This document shows, piece by piece, positions 17,111-24,847 of a stretch of 64,000 bases of DNA. Position 1 is the stretch's first letter. Each line of letters starts with the position of its first letter. Position numbers and translations under genes: made by a program. This DNA comes from Parachryseolinea silvisoli. GTDB lineage: Bacteria > Bacteroidota > Bacteroidia > Cytophagales > Cyclobacteriaceae. The stretch is taken from positions 326,203 through 390,202 of the forward strand of contig NZ_JAIOAO010000006.1 of assembly GCF_021190955.1 (NCBI RefSeq), written 5' to 3'. Under the pieces are notes generated by a model. It was given only the letters and a program-made list of their open reading frames with translations, was not told the DNA's origin and searched no databases.

Positions 17111-17149
17111 AAGGCTGTTTTCCCCCGGAAGACAGCCTTCTTCATTTTT
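17111..17149 (+). terminator. Rho-independent terminator after the Xaa-Pro peptidase gene
   Basis: A 13-base stem AAGGCTGTTTTCC (17111-17123) pairs with GGAAGACAGCCTT (17127-17139) with one wobble and a tight CCC loop. A T-rich run follows (17145-17149). Confidence 0.85.
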
Positions 17150-17269
17150 CTTCCCCGCCCCTGCATTATTTTTTGCAGGTCTTACGTCTCCTCCTGTAAG
17201 ACCTATGTTATGATTTTTGTCAAGAAACATTTTACCTTCCAAAATCGTTACTTTTACCGCAACGAATAC

Positions 17270-17719
17270 ATGCCCTTGACACGCTTCCGATTGCCTTTTG
17301 TTCTGACGCTCTGCTTCTGCCTTTCGAGCCTGGCCGTGTGGGCGCAGGTGCAGGAGAGCGCGGACGAAGCTTTTCAGCAGGCGGCCGAACATCACCGGCC
17401 GGTGTTGCTGGTCTTTGCCGGCTCGGACTGGTGTGCGCCCTGCGTTCATTTTGAAAAAAAGATTCTGGCAGAGCATTCTTTCCAGGATTTTGCTGGTGCC
17501 AACCTGGTATTGTTAAAGGCTGATTTCCCGCAGCGTACGCGCCAACCGGAGTCGCTCCGGAAACAAAACGAAGCGCTGGCCGAGAAGTATAATCCCACGG
17601 GCATCTTCCCCTACATTCTGCTGCTGCGCGACAATGGTAACGTGGTGAAGATATTGAACTATCGCAACGAATCGCCGGCGCAATTCATCGACGAGATCAA
17701 ACCGCTGTTATTGCCATGA
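17270..17719 (+). CDS. Secreted thioredoxin-family protein of the ApbE/DUF3570 cassette
   Basis: This 149-residue protein has a signal peptide ending in VWAQ and a thioredoxin fold with the motif SDWCAPCVHFEKKIL, so the active site is CAPC. TGIFPYILLL carries the cis-proline loop. The ATG at 17270 fits the signal; upstream codons in frame do not. The stop overlaps the ATG of apbE (ATGA). A periplasmic thioredoxin at the head of this cassette suggests it reduces or oxidises cysteines in the DUF4266 lipoprotein, whose C-terminus has a CGC motif. That partner assignment is inferred. Confidence 0.85.
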   Translation: MPLTRFRLPFVLTLCFCLSSLAVWAQVQESADEAFQQAAEHHRPVLLVFAGSDWCAPCVHFEKKILAEHSFQDFAGANLVLLKADFPQRTRQPESLRKQNEALAEKYNPTGIFPYILLLRDNGNVVKILNYRNESPAQFIDEIKPLLLP

Positions 17720-18660
17720 TGGTGGCGCCGTTAACGGAGCATCGGAAGCAGGCCCGGTTGATGGGTTCTGCCTTCGAGTTCGTCACGGTGACAGAAGCAA
17801 GCGACCCCGAAGATCATATCGACACCGCGGTCGCGGAGGTGCGGCGTATGGAGGCCCTGTTGACGGAGTTCTCCGACACTTCTCAGACCGCCCAGCTGAA
17901 CCGCGCGGCAGGTATCCATGCCGTGGAAGTAGATCCAGAAGTATACGCCATCCTCCACCGCAGCCGCGAGATTGCGCGGTTGACGCAAGGTGCCTTTGAT
18001 ATCACAGCCGGGGTATTAAAAAAGCTATATGATTTTCGAAACAAACCCACCACGCTACCCAGTCGCGCAGCGATCGATGCTGCGCTGCAACGTGTGGGAT
18101 GGGACAAGATCGTGTTGACACCACCGGGGCAGGCATATTTGTCGGCGCCGGGTATGCACATTGGGTTTGGGGCGATTGGCAAGGGCTATGCGGCCGATAA
18201 GGTGAAGAACGTGCTGCAACAAAAAGGTATACACAGTGGCGTGATCAACGCCAGTGGCGACCTGACGGCGTGGGGCACGCGTCCCGATGGGACACCGTGG
18301 AAGGTGGGCATTGCAGATCCGAATGCGCCTGAACGTGTTATTGCCTGGATACCGGTGCATCAGGCGTCGGTGGCAACGTCGGGCAACTACGAACAATATT
18401 TTGAGCTGGAGGGTGTGCGGTATTCACACAACATTGACCCGAAGACGGGCTTGCCCGTACAGGGAATAAAGAGCGCCACGGTGGTGAGCCCGAGTGCCGA
18501 GCTTTCGGATGCACTGGCCACGGCGGTTACCGTCATGGGCCCATCGGTAGGATTACACTTCATCGATCAGCTGCCCAACACACATTGTTTGATCATTGAC
18601 GATCAAAATCGTCTACACACGTCGCGTCACCTGTCCATAACTTTGAATTCTGCCACATGA
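17716..18660 (+). CDS. apbE: FAD:protein FMN transferase (ApbE family)
   Basis: The 314-residue product matches ApbE along its length. It has the entry motif RLMGSAFEFVTV, acidic EFSDTSQTAQLNR, the substrate loop GFGAIGKGYAADKV, GVINASGDLTAWG, and the Mg/FAD site HNIDPKTGLPV. ApbE attaches FMN through a phosphodiester to a Ser/Thr of a partner protein. No signal peptide or lipobox is visible, unlike most periplasmic ApbE. Overlaps of four bases with both neighbours show translational coupling. No classical FMN-binding (NqrC/RnfG type) partner lies nearby, so the likely target is another cassette member. Confidence 0.92.
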   Translation: MMVAPLTEHRKQARLMGSAFEFVTVTEASDPEDHIDTAVAEVRRMEALLTEFSDTSQTAQLNRAAGIHAVEVDPEVYAILHRSREIARLTQGAFDITAGVLKKLYDFRNKPTTLPSRAAIDAALQRVGWDKIVLTPPGQAYLSAPGMHIGFGAIGKGYAADKVKNVLQQKGIHSGVINASGDLTAWGTRPDGTPWKVGIADPNAPERVIAWIPVHQASVATSGNYEQYFELEGVRYSHNIDPKTGLPVQGIKSATVVSPSAELSDALATAVTVMGPSVGLHFIDQLPNTHCLIIDDQNRLHTSRHLSITLNSAT

Positions 18661-18866
18661 AACGTTTACTCTACTGCCTGTTGCTCGGCGCTACGCTGTT
18701 GGCTTGCGAAAGTGTAAAGCCTTACCAGCGCGTTTACCTGAACGACCACGAGATGCAACCGGGCCAGCCGGGCGCGCGCAGCATGGAGGAAAACGTACAG
18801 GCATACCGTGAGGGCGCGACCGGAGGCGGCAGCACCAAGAACAGCGGCGGATGTGGATGTAACTAA
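18657..18866 (+). CDS. DUF4266 lipoprotein
   Basis: The 69-residue product has a lipoprotein signal with lipobox-like LGATLLACES, giving a mature N-terminal Cys at about residue 17. The mature part is short, polar and Gly-rich: YREGATGGG near residue 52, then GGCGCN at the C-terminus. This is the DUF4266 pattern. The start ATG overlaps the apbE stop (ATGA). The EGAT core resembles, loosely, the GA[ST] centre of ApbE flavinylation sites, and the CGC could be redox active or bind metal. Both are inferences. DUF3570 follows 12 bases later. Confidence 0.85.
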   Translation: MKRLLYCLLLGATLLACESVKPYQRVYLNDHEMQPGQPGARSMEENVQAYREGATGGGSTKNSGGCGCN

Positions 18867-18878
18867 CGGGCCAGGACT

Positions 18879-20096
18879 TTGAAGAAACGTTACCTTACCG
18901 CAGCCCTTCTGGCAGCCGCCATTACTTCCTTCGGCCAGCAAACAACGCCTTATGTGAAGAAGCGTATCGCGCGTACCGATGTGCAGGCGCTGTTTTCTTT
19001 TTATACACAAGACAACGACCACTCGGCCGTCACCGGTGGGCAAGGCACGGAAGACCTGCAAGTTTATACGAGCCAGGTATCCATCGATGTGAACAAGGAT
19101 TCCATCAATACATTTCACCTCGATGGCGGTGTGGATGTGATCAGCTCGGCGTCTACCGATCGCATCGACTTTGAGATGTCGTCGGCTTCGAAGGTTGATG
19201 CCCGCAGTCACGCCCGTATAGGCTACAACCGGTTGTTGTCCGCGCAACGTATGAATGTGGGCGCGACGGCGTCGTTCTCTATTGAGTCGGATTACCTCTC
19301 GATTGGCGGTGGGCTTTCGTGGAATTATACCAACCCGTCGCGGCAGCGCGAGGTGTCGCTCGCGGTGCAGGCATACTTCGATGACTTGCGTTGGGGCAGA
19401 CTGGAGAATGGCCATCCGCAGAAGCTGGTATATCCGGAAGAGCTTCGGTATAAAAACTGGTTTGATGAATACCGGCGTAATTCCATTAACATCGAAGCGG
19501 GTTTTCTACAGACCATCAATCGTCGCATGACCCTGGGTATCTATCCAGGCATTACATATCAGCAGGGACTACTCTCGACACCGTTTCACCGCATTTATTT
19601 TACCGATGGTTCGAAGGGCATTGAAAAGCTTCCCGGCGGCCGGTTGAAAATACCGGTAGGCCTGCAGTTAAATACCTTCCTGGGCAACCGCTGGGTGCTG
19701 CGCACATCGTATCGTTATTTTTATGACGACTTCGGCATTGTCGCGCATGCGTTGAATGTGGAGTCGGCGGTGAAGATCAGTCGTGTCTTTACGATTACAC
19801 CGTTTGTTCGTCTTTATACACAACAAGGCGCGGATTACTTCAGGGCGTATAATAAACACGATGTCTCGGAGAGATACTATACTTCTGACTATGATCTTTC
19901 TCCGTTCGAAAGTATCAAGCCGGGTGTAGGTATTCGCTATGCGCCATTTACACGAGGGAAAGCCATCACGTTTAATGACATTGAAATGCGATACGCATTA
20001 TACCATCGCACCGATGGTATGCTGGCACACATGATCACGGTATTTTTTAATTATACTGTCGAACGTGAAAAGACGCATCCATTGTCTGAAAGGTAA
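18879..20096 (+). CDS. DUF3570 outer-membrane beta-barrel protein
   Basis: This 405-residue exported protein has a signal peptide (LTAALLAAAITSFGQ) and then many amphipathic strands with aromatic ends, as in outer-membrane barrels. It is assigned to DUF3570 from its overall layout (LFSFYTQDNDHSAVTGG early, YALYHRTDGM late) and its invariable partnership with DUF4266. The start is a TTG at 18879, 12 bases after the DUF4266 stop. The likely role is a channel or anchor for the cassette in the outer membrane. No substrate can be inferred. Confidence 0.82.
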   Translation: MKKRYLTAALLAAAITSFGQQTTPYVKKRIARTDVQALFSFYTQDNDHSAVTGGQGTEDLQVYTSQVSIDVNKDSINTFHLDGGVDVISSASTDRIDFEMSSASKVDARSHARIGYNRLLSAQRMNVGATASFSIESDYLSIGGGLSWNYTNPSRQREVSLAVQAYFDDLRWGRLENGHPQKLVYPEELRYKNWFDEYRRNSINIEAGFLQTINRRMTLGIYPGITYQQGLLSTPFHRIYFTDGSKGIEKLPGGRLKIPVGLQLNTFLGNRWVLRTSYRYFYDDFGIVAHALNVESAVKISRVFTITPFVRLYTQQGADYFRAYNKHDVSERYYTSDYDLSPFESIKPGVGIRYAPFTRGKAITFNDIEMRYALYHRTDGMLAHMITVFFNYTVEREKTHPLSER

Positions 20097-20196
20097 CCAC
20101 CTGCCTGTCTAAATATTTTTTATATACATACTATAGCTATAGTTCTCGTTCGATCAGGCTCCGAAATGGCCAGTTGCGGTGGAGTTGCGGTGTTTT

Positions 20197-20244
20197 CCTG
20201 ACATCGTGATGAGGATGGAACTCCCCATTGTGTCAGGTTTTTCT
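20197..20244 (+). terminator. Probable terminator of the thioredoxin/ApbE/DUF3570 operon
   Basis: Arms CCTGACA (20197-20203) and TGTCAGG (20231-20237) enclose a partly paired inner stem (ATGAGG with CCCCAT), and T's follow (20238-20242). The loop is large, so confidence is moderate. Confidence 0.55.
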
Positions 20245-20313
20245 ACAGCCATTTTGGCCGTTTCTACATGTCAGTTTTTTGACAAAATGTAACTTTTTTC
20301 GTGGCAAAACGTA

Positions 20314-20362
20314 CAATTCAACCGTTTACCTGATATATCGGGTATTAATAACGGGTGAATTG
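20314..20362. repeat. Nested inverted repeat upstream of the 3D-domain gene
   Basis: Outer arms CAATTCAACCGTT (20314-20326) and AACGGGTGAATTG (20350-20362) match in 12 of 13 positions. Inside, the near-palindrome ACCTGATATATCGGGT spans 20328-20343. A T-run follows at 20365. It may be an operator, a cruciform or part of a terminator. Confidence 0.6.
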
Positions 20363-20419
20363 ACATTTTTTGGCATGGAAGTTTCTCAGTAGCCCGTGAA
20401 TGTTTGAAAACGTCTAAGT

Positions 20420-20911
20420 ATGAAAATTTCAAAAATTGTTGTGTTTTTGGTTGCTTTTATGATGATGCCGATAATCGGCTCATACACAAAGGGTATCAGC
20501 CATAAAACCACTTTAATGGGCCATAATGAGGTAACTGTGACGCTGGAAACACTAACCGTGTACAATCCGGAGAAACGTCAGTGTGACAGAACACCCCTGA
20601 TTACGGCTAGCAATGCACGAATTGACACGGGAAAGCTGTTAAAGCAAGAAATTCGCTGGATGGCCCTGTCAAGAGATCTGTTAAAACGCTGGAAAGGCAA
20701 GTTCCACTATGGTGATACCGTACGGTTGCAATCAGGCGACCCCGAGATCGATGGTCTTTGGGTGATCCAGGACAATCTTAATAAACGTTTTAAGAACCGT
20801 GGAGACCTGTTATTTGACGGCCGGGTACGCAAGCTCGGAAAATGGAAAAACGTCACGATAACCCGCCAGGATGCGTACACCATCACTAGCACCCCAGCCG
20901 TAAACAGCTGA
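20420..20911 (+). CDS. Secreted 3D-domain (double-psi beta-barrel) protein
   Basis: The 163-residue product has an N-terminal signal or membrane anchor (VVFLVAFMMMPIIGS) and then a compact double-psi barrel. The three Asp cluster expected of the 3D domain is visible: ITASNARIDTG, GDTVRLQSGDPE and DGLWVIQDNLNKRF (Asp111, Asp118) with a further Asp near 129-133. This fold is found in MltA-type lytic transglycosylases and Rpf2/YuiC proteins acting on peptidoglycan. Here the fold stands alone, so a murein-related role is possible but unproven. It is isolated between two strong hairpins. Confidence 0.75.
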   Translation: MKISKIVVFLVAFMMMPIIGSYTKGISHKTTLMGHNEVTVTLETLTVYNPEKRQCDRTPLITASNARIDTGKLLKQEIRWMALSRDLLKRWKGKFHYGDTVRLQSGDPEIDGLWVIQDNLNKRFKNRGDLLFDGRVRKLGKWKNVTITRQDAYTITSTPAVNS

Positions 20912-20917
20912 CATCAA

Positions 20918-20960
20918 AAAAGTCCACGGCTGATGCGTTAAAACGCGGCCGTGGACTTTT
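20918..20960. terminator. Strong bidirectional terminator
   Basis: A perfect 13-base stem AAAAGTCCACGGC (20918-20930) pairs with GCCGTGGACTTTT (20948-20960). It lies between the convergent 3D-domain gene and the aldolase gene and provides A/T runs on each strand. Confidence 0.92.
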
Positions 20961-20985
20961 GCCTTATATTTTTTTATGCCTGCTG

Positions 20986-22047
20986 TTAGAGCGGCACGTT
21001 GCGATTCAGGGCGTTCAGCTCCTGGAAGGCCTGTGTAAGGCGTTCTTTGAAGCTGGTCTCGCCATCGCGCAACCATACGCGCGGATCATAGTACTTTTTA
21101 TTCGGGGCATCGATGCCTGACGGGTTGCCGAGCTGTCCTTGCAGATAGTCGCCGTTCTTTTTGTAGTACTTCAGGATACCGTCCCAGAATGCCCACTGCA
21201 AATCTGTGTCGATGTTCATTTTAATGACACCGTAGCCGATTGCCTCCTGGATCTTCTCCGCTTCAGAACCTGAGCCGCCGTGGAACACGAAGTTTACAGG
21301 GTTCTTGCCGGTGTTGAATTTCTTTTGGATGAATTCCTGTGAGTTGCGCAAGATGGTAGGATCCAGCTTTACGTTACCAGGCTTGTATACGCCGTGTACG
21401 TTGCCGAAGGATGCCGCGATCACAAAGTTCGGGCTTACTTTTGACAGCTCTTCGTACGCATAGGATACTTCTTCAGGCTGTGTGTACAGCTTGGAGGCTT
21501 CTACGTGCGAGTTGTCCACGCCGTCTTCTTCACCACCGGTTACGCCAAGCTCGATCTCGAGGAACATGTTGAGCTTGGTCATTTTTTCGAGGTAGCGTTT
21601 GCTGGTCTCGATGTTTTCTTTCAGTGGCTCTTCCGACAGGTCGAGCATGTGCGATGAGAAAAGGGGCTTGCCGGCTTGTTTGAAGAATTTTTCGCCTTCT
21701 GCCAGCATTCCGTCAACCCAGGGAATGAGCTTCTTCGCAGCGTGGTCGGTGTTGAGCAGCACCGGTACGCCGTAAGCATCGCTCACTTCGTGTACGTATT
21801 TCGCAGCTGCAATAGCACCCAGGATGGAAGCTTCTTGCTGCTTGTTCGGCAACGACTTGCCGGCGTAGAACGACGAGCCGCCGTTCGAGAATTGAATGAT
21901 AACAGGTGACCCTACACTCTTGGCAGTTTCCAGGCTGGCGTTGATGGTGTTGGAGTTCGAAATGTTAATGGCGGGTAGTGCATACTGATTGGCCTTGGCA
22001 TGATCGAATACGATCTTTGCTTGTGAGTATCCAAGTACGGTCGACAT
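20986..22047 (-). CDS. fba: Class II fructose-bisphosphate aldolase
   Basis: This 353-residue zinc enzyme cleaves fructose 1,6-bisphosphate to DHAP and glyceraldehyde 3-phosphate in glycolysis. It is the E. coli-type class II form. Visible zinc ligands are the Asp-His pair of LLNTDHAAKK, His in GNVHGVYKPG and His in FVFHGGSGS, with the glutamate-rich LEIELGVTGGEEDG loop. The 3' end has MNIDTDLQWAF, a usual feature. Length and motif order are normal. It appears monocistronic, with a -7 box at 22103-22110 upstream and a perfect terminator downstream. Confidence 0.96.
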   Translation of the reverse strand: MSTVLGYSQAKIVFDHAKANQYALPAINISNSNTINASLETAKSVGSPVIIQFSNGGSSFYAGKSLPNKQQEASILGAIAAAKYVHEVSDAYGVPVLLNTDHAAKKLIPWVDGMLAEGEKFFKQAGKPLFSSHMLDLSEEPLKENIETSKRYLEKMTKLNMFLEIELGVTGGEEDGVDNSHVEASKLYTQPEEVSYAYEELSKVSPNFVIAASFGNVHGVYKPGNVKLDPTILRNSQEFIQKKFNTGKNPVNFVFHGGSGSEAEKIQEAIGYGVIKMNIDTDLQWAFWDGILKYYKKNGDYLQGQLGNPSGIDAPNKKYYDPRVWLRDGETSFKERLTQAFQELNALNRNVPL

Positions 22048-22102
22048 AGTGTTATGGTATGTTTAGTAAAAATTTCCAGCGTTGGTTTCCCGTGGCGGCC
22101 TA

Positions 22103-22110
22103 CAAAAGTA
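22103..22110 (-). promoter_or_regulatory. -7 box (TACTTTTG) of the aldolase gene
   Basis: Read on the minus strand the sequence is TACTTTTG, a full match to TAnnTTTG. The leader would be about 50 bases. No clear -33 box is seen. Confidence 0.5.
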
Positions 22111-22224
22111 TCAGAAAATTTTAAAGAAGGGGAAATTCACACGCGAATTACGTAGTCGCACCGGGCGAAAACCAAATATATACCGTGTGCGGTGACAATA
22201 TGATTAAAATCATGCTGCGCCTAA

Positions 22225-23250
22225 CTAACGCATAATAGCTTCTGGCGCCGGCACGAGCGAAAATTGCTCTGCTAATAAAGTGTATGAACGCAGACGATCT
22301 TCGTGATGGTCGGCAAATGTAGCAATCATTACTTCGTCTACTCCGAACTGCTCCGCGAGCTTCGTGATCTTTTCTTTTACCACGTCAGGCGTACCAGTTA
22401 TCATCCGCATACGATTGTATTGCACCCTGGCCCACTCTTCACGGCTATACGCATAGTCTTTGATGGCTTCGTACGAAGGTGCTTCGTCTACCTTGCCGCG
22501 CTCGATGCTCAATAAGCGGTAGTCCATTACTGCTTGTACTTGCGCTGCTTTTTCCTCGGTGTCACCACAGAAAGCAAAGATGCTGACGGACGCCCGCGGC
22601 GTTTGTGATCCATCTCCTTTAAATAATTTACGGTAGGCCGCGACAGCTTCCGGTCCACCAACCGGATTTATGAACTGTGCAAACGATAGCGACATACCAA
22701 AATGGGCGGCCAGGTAGGCGCTCTCACCGCTCGACGTGAGCATCCACAAGTCGGGTATGGTCTCTACGCGGGGAATAGCTTTTACTTTTTCGTGTACGGT
22801 GTCGGGCCGGGCGTCTTCGGAAAGAAAGGCTTTGAGGTCGATGATCTGGGTTAAATATTCCTGCGGATCAAATGTATTGGAAGGATTCAGCAGGGAGGCT
22901 GTCAGGCGGTCGCCACCGGGGGCGCGACCGATGCCCAGGTCGATGCGCCCCGGGTAGAGGGCTTCGAGCAGGCGAAAGTTCTCGGCTACTTTTAAGGTGC
23001 TATGGTTGGGCAGCATGATGCCCCCGGAGCCAAAGCGTATGTGTTTGGTCTCGGCAGCAAGTCGTGCGATTAGAACTTCAGGCGCGGCGCCGGCCAGCGT
23101 GGTGATGTTGTGGTGTTCGGATAACCAATAGCGTGTATAGCCCAGCTTGTCGGCCAGGCGTGCCAGGGCTACGCTTTCCTGTAAGGCCTCTACGGCGGTG
23201 CTTCCCCGCCGGATGGGTGTCTGATCCAGCACACTTAATTTCAACTGCAT
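22225..23250 (-). CDS. LLM-class flavin-dependent oxidoreductase
   Basis: This 341-residue protein is a luciferase-like TIM-barrel monooxygenase of the MsnO8 type. Visible features are QTPIRRGSTAVEALQESVALA, RYWLSEHHN (flavin/substrate region), FGSGGIMLPNH and EALYPGRIDLGIGRAPGGD. Such enzymes use reduced FMN or F420 to oxidise varied substrates; the acceptor here is unknown. It stands between the aldolase and the YpfJ-like gene with gaps of 80 bases or more, so it is probably its own transcript. Confidence 0.9.
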   Translation of the reverse strand: MQLKLSVLDQTPIRRGSTAVEALQESVALARLADKLGYTRYWLSEHHNITTLAGAAPEVLIARLAAETKHIRFGSGGIMLPNHSTLKVAENFRLLEALYPGRIDLGIGRAPGGDRLTASLLNPSNTFDPQEYLTQIIDLKAFLSEDARPDTVHEKVKAIPRVETIPDLWMLTSSGESAYLAAHFGMSLSFAQFINPVGGPEAVAAYRKLFKGDGSQTPRASVSIFAFCGDTEEKAAQVQAVMDYRLLSIERGKVDEAPSYEAIKDYAYSREEWARVQYNRMRMITGTPDVVKEKITKLAEQFGVDEVMIATFADHHEDRLRSYTLLAEQFSLVPAPEAIMR

Positions 23251-23332
23251 ACCGATTGGATTGTCATATCGTTGACAACAGCACCGGCGGCAAACAAGTG
23301 CGGGGATTCGCTATTTTTTACTGCGTGATTTT

Positions 23333-24181
23333 TTAGAGGTCGTCGGTATTGAAGGTGTCGCCTTGATTGATGTCACCCGTTTCAAAGCCTTTTTTGAACC
23401 AGCGCACGCGTTGCGCCGACGTGCCGTGGGTGAACGAGTCGGGTACCACCTCACCGGTGGCTTGTTTCTGCAGTCGATCGTCTCCGATGGCTGTGGCTGC
23501 GCCGAGCGCTTCTTCGATGTCACCGGCTTCGAGTATATTCTGCATCTTCTGGGCGTGGTGCGCCCATACGCCCGCAAAGAAGTCGGCTTGCAGCTCGAGG
23601 CGTACGGATTGTTTGTTATACTCTGTTTCGCTGAGCTGGCCGCGCATGCTGTGGACGCGGTCGGTTGTGCCCATGAGGTGTTGTACGTGGTGGCCTACTT
23701 CGTGCGCAATGACATAGGCTTGTGCAAAGTCGCCGGGGGCCTGGAAGCGCGAGCGGAGTTCTTCGTAGAAGCTGAGGTCGATGTATAGTTTCTCGTCGGC
23801 CGAGCAGTAGAACGGGCCAGTCGCGGAGCTGGCGTTGCCACAGCCGGAGGCTACCTGGCCGGTGAAGAGTACGAGGGTAGGCTCGCGGTAGTCGCTCATG
23901 AGCTTGTGCCAGACGTCTTCGGTGTCGGCCAATACGGTGGCGACAAACTCGCCCATCTTCTCTTCCTCAGCAGTGAGAGGCGCGCGTTCTTCGGTGGTAG
24001 TGCCCCCGGTACCAACGCCGGTCTGTTGGAGAACCTCAAGGGGGTTCTTTTTCATGACCAGGCTAATGACCACGACGATCAGAATGCCACCAATGCCGAG
24101 GCCGCCTTTGAGCATGCCGCCACCGCCGCTACCGCGACGGTCTTCTACGTTTGAGCTTTGTCTTCTGCCTGTCCAGCGCAT
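23333..24181 (-). CDS. YpfJ-family neutral zinc metallopeptidase
   Basis: The 282-residue product has an N-terminal RRQSSNVEDRRG segment (family hallmark), one transmembrane helix (about 30-45) and a periplasmic peptidase domain with the zinc motif HEVGHHVQ, a second conserved ELQADFFAG and FTHGTSAQRVRWF near the C-terminus. Cysteine pair CGNASSATGPFYC matches the family. The ATG at 24181 gives the full conserved N-terminus. The substrate is unknown. It lies downstream of the three-way hairpin element and of the haem-binding gene on the same strand. Confidence 0.9.
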   Translation of the reverse strand: MRWTGRRQSSNVEDRRGSGGGGMLKGGLGIGGILIVVVISLVMKKNPLEVLQQTGVGTGGTTTEERAPLTAEEEKMGEFVATVLADTEDVWHKLMSDYREPTLVLFTGQVASGCGNASSATGPFYCSADEKLYIDLSFYEELRSRFQAPGDFAQAYVIAHEVGHHVQHLMGTTDRVHSMRGQLSETEYNKQSVRLELQADFFAGVWAHHAQKMQNILEAGDIEEALGAATAIGDDRLQKQATGEVVPDSFTHGTSAQRVRWFKKGFETGDINQGDTFNTDDL

Positions 24182-24239
24182 GGTGGTGTTTGTTTAGTTT
24201 TTTGTACTATAAAATATCGGGCCTTATGTGCAGGCTCTC

Positions 24240-24321
24240 GCCAGTCTGAAGACTGGCATTGGGTTCAGGTCCATTCCGATAGCTATCGGATCGCCCTTCC
24301 TTCGGTCGGAAGACTTGAACC
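24240..24321. repeat. Multi-hairpin palindromic element
   Basis: GCCAGTCT (24240-24247) pairs with AGACTGGC (24250-24257). TCCGATAGCTATCGGA (24275-24290) is a perfect 16-base palindrome. CTTCC (24296-24300) pairs with GGAAG (24308-24312). Outer arms 24262-24271 and 24312-24321 pair in nine of ten positions with one wobble, so the last two hairpins form a three-way junction. Such clustered palindromes are typical of dispersed intergenic elements. Confidence 0.7.
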
Positions 24322-24326
24322 AGGTG

Positions 24327-24776
24327 TTATTTTGGCAGCGTCTTTAACCAGGCATTAATGGCCGTACGATCTGCTTCTGTGATCTCGGCTTCGTGGTGGA
24401 TCCAGAGGTAGGAGTCCAGGGGCATCCAGCCTTCGTTTACGGCTTCGCCTAGTTCTTCGAGCTTGTGGGCGGCTTTCTTGTCGGGGTATGTTTTAAAGGT
24501 GGAGAAGTTTAGCTCTTCTTTGCCTTCTTCGATGTGGTGCGCCATCCACCACGCTATCGGCTGAATGTTGTAGTACCACGGGTATGCGGTGTTGTTGCTG
24601 TGGCAGTCGTAGCATTTTTTGATCAGGATCTGGTGGACATCTTCGGATATGGCGTATTTTTTCGAAATGTCGTCGTCCGTGATCAGCGGAAGGGCGATGT
24701 TTTTGGAGGGTTGAATAAATTGTATGATGACCAGGATAGCCACCACTGCCAGTAGGATTTTCTTTTTTGTACTCAT
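24327..24776 (-). CDS. Haem-binding domain protein (c-type, CxxCH)
   Basis: The 149-residue product has a signal anchor (KKKILLAVVAILVIIQFI) and the motif CYDCH at residues 55-59, the covalent haem site of the haem-binding domain family (about 25-145; PWYYNIQPIAWWMAHHIEEG, then WMPLDSYLWIHHEAEIT). The ATG at 24776 gives the anchor directly at the N-terminus. The haem lyase system encoded at 30.0-34.7 kb would mature it. Its redox partners are unknown. The end of the gene abuts the multi-hairpin element. Confidence 0.85.
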   Translation of the reverse strand: MSTKKKILLAVVAILVIIQFIQPSKNIALPLITDDDISKKYAISEDVHQILIKKCYDCHSNNTAYPWYYNIQPIAWWMAHHIEEGKEELNFSTFKTYPDKKAAHKLEELGEAVNEGWMPLDSYLWIHHEAEITEADRTAINAWLKTLPK

Positions 24777-24847
24777 GGGAAGGTTGGTAATTCTAAAATA
24801 CGAACAGTTTGGGAGATACGAAAGGCCCGCCTGCCGGTAGACAGACC

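Larger units (their letters stand above)
20097..20419 (+). other. 323-base intergenic region with terminator and nested inverted repeat
   Basis: No gene is supported. It holds the terminator-like hairpin of the DUF3570 operon (20197-20244) and a nested inverted repeat (20314-20362) before the 3D-domain gene. The 20100-20160 stretch shows nothing recognisable. Confidence 0.55.

Noticed and set aside
24262..24321. Possible tRNA, because the minus strand shows a GGTTCAAGTC stretch like a T-arm
   Set aside because: There is no acceptor stem, anticodon arm or CCA end in the right place; the pairing is that of a three-way hairpin element.
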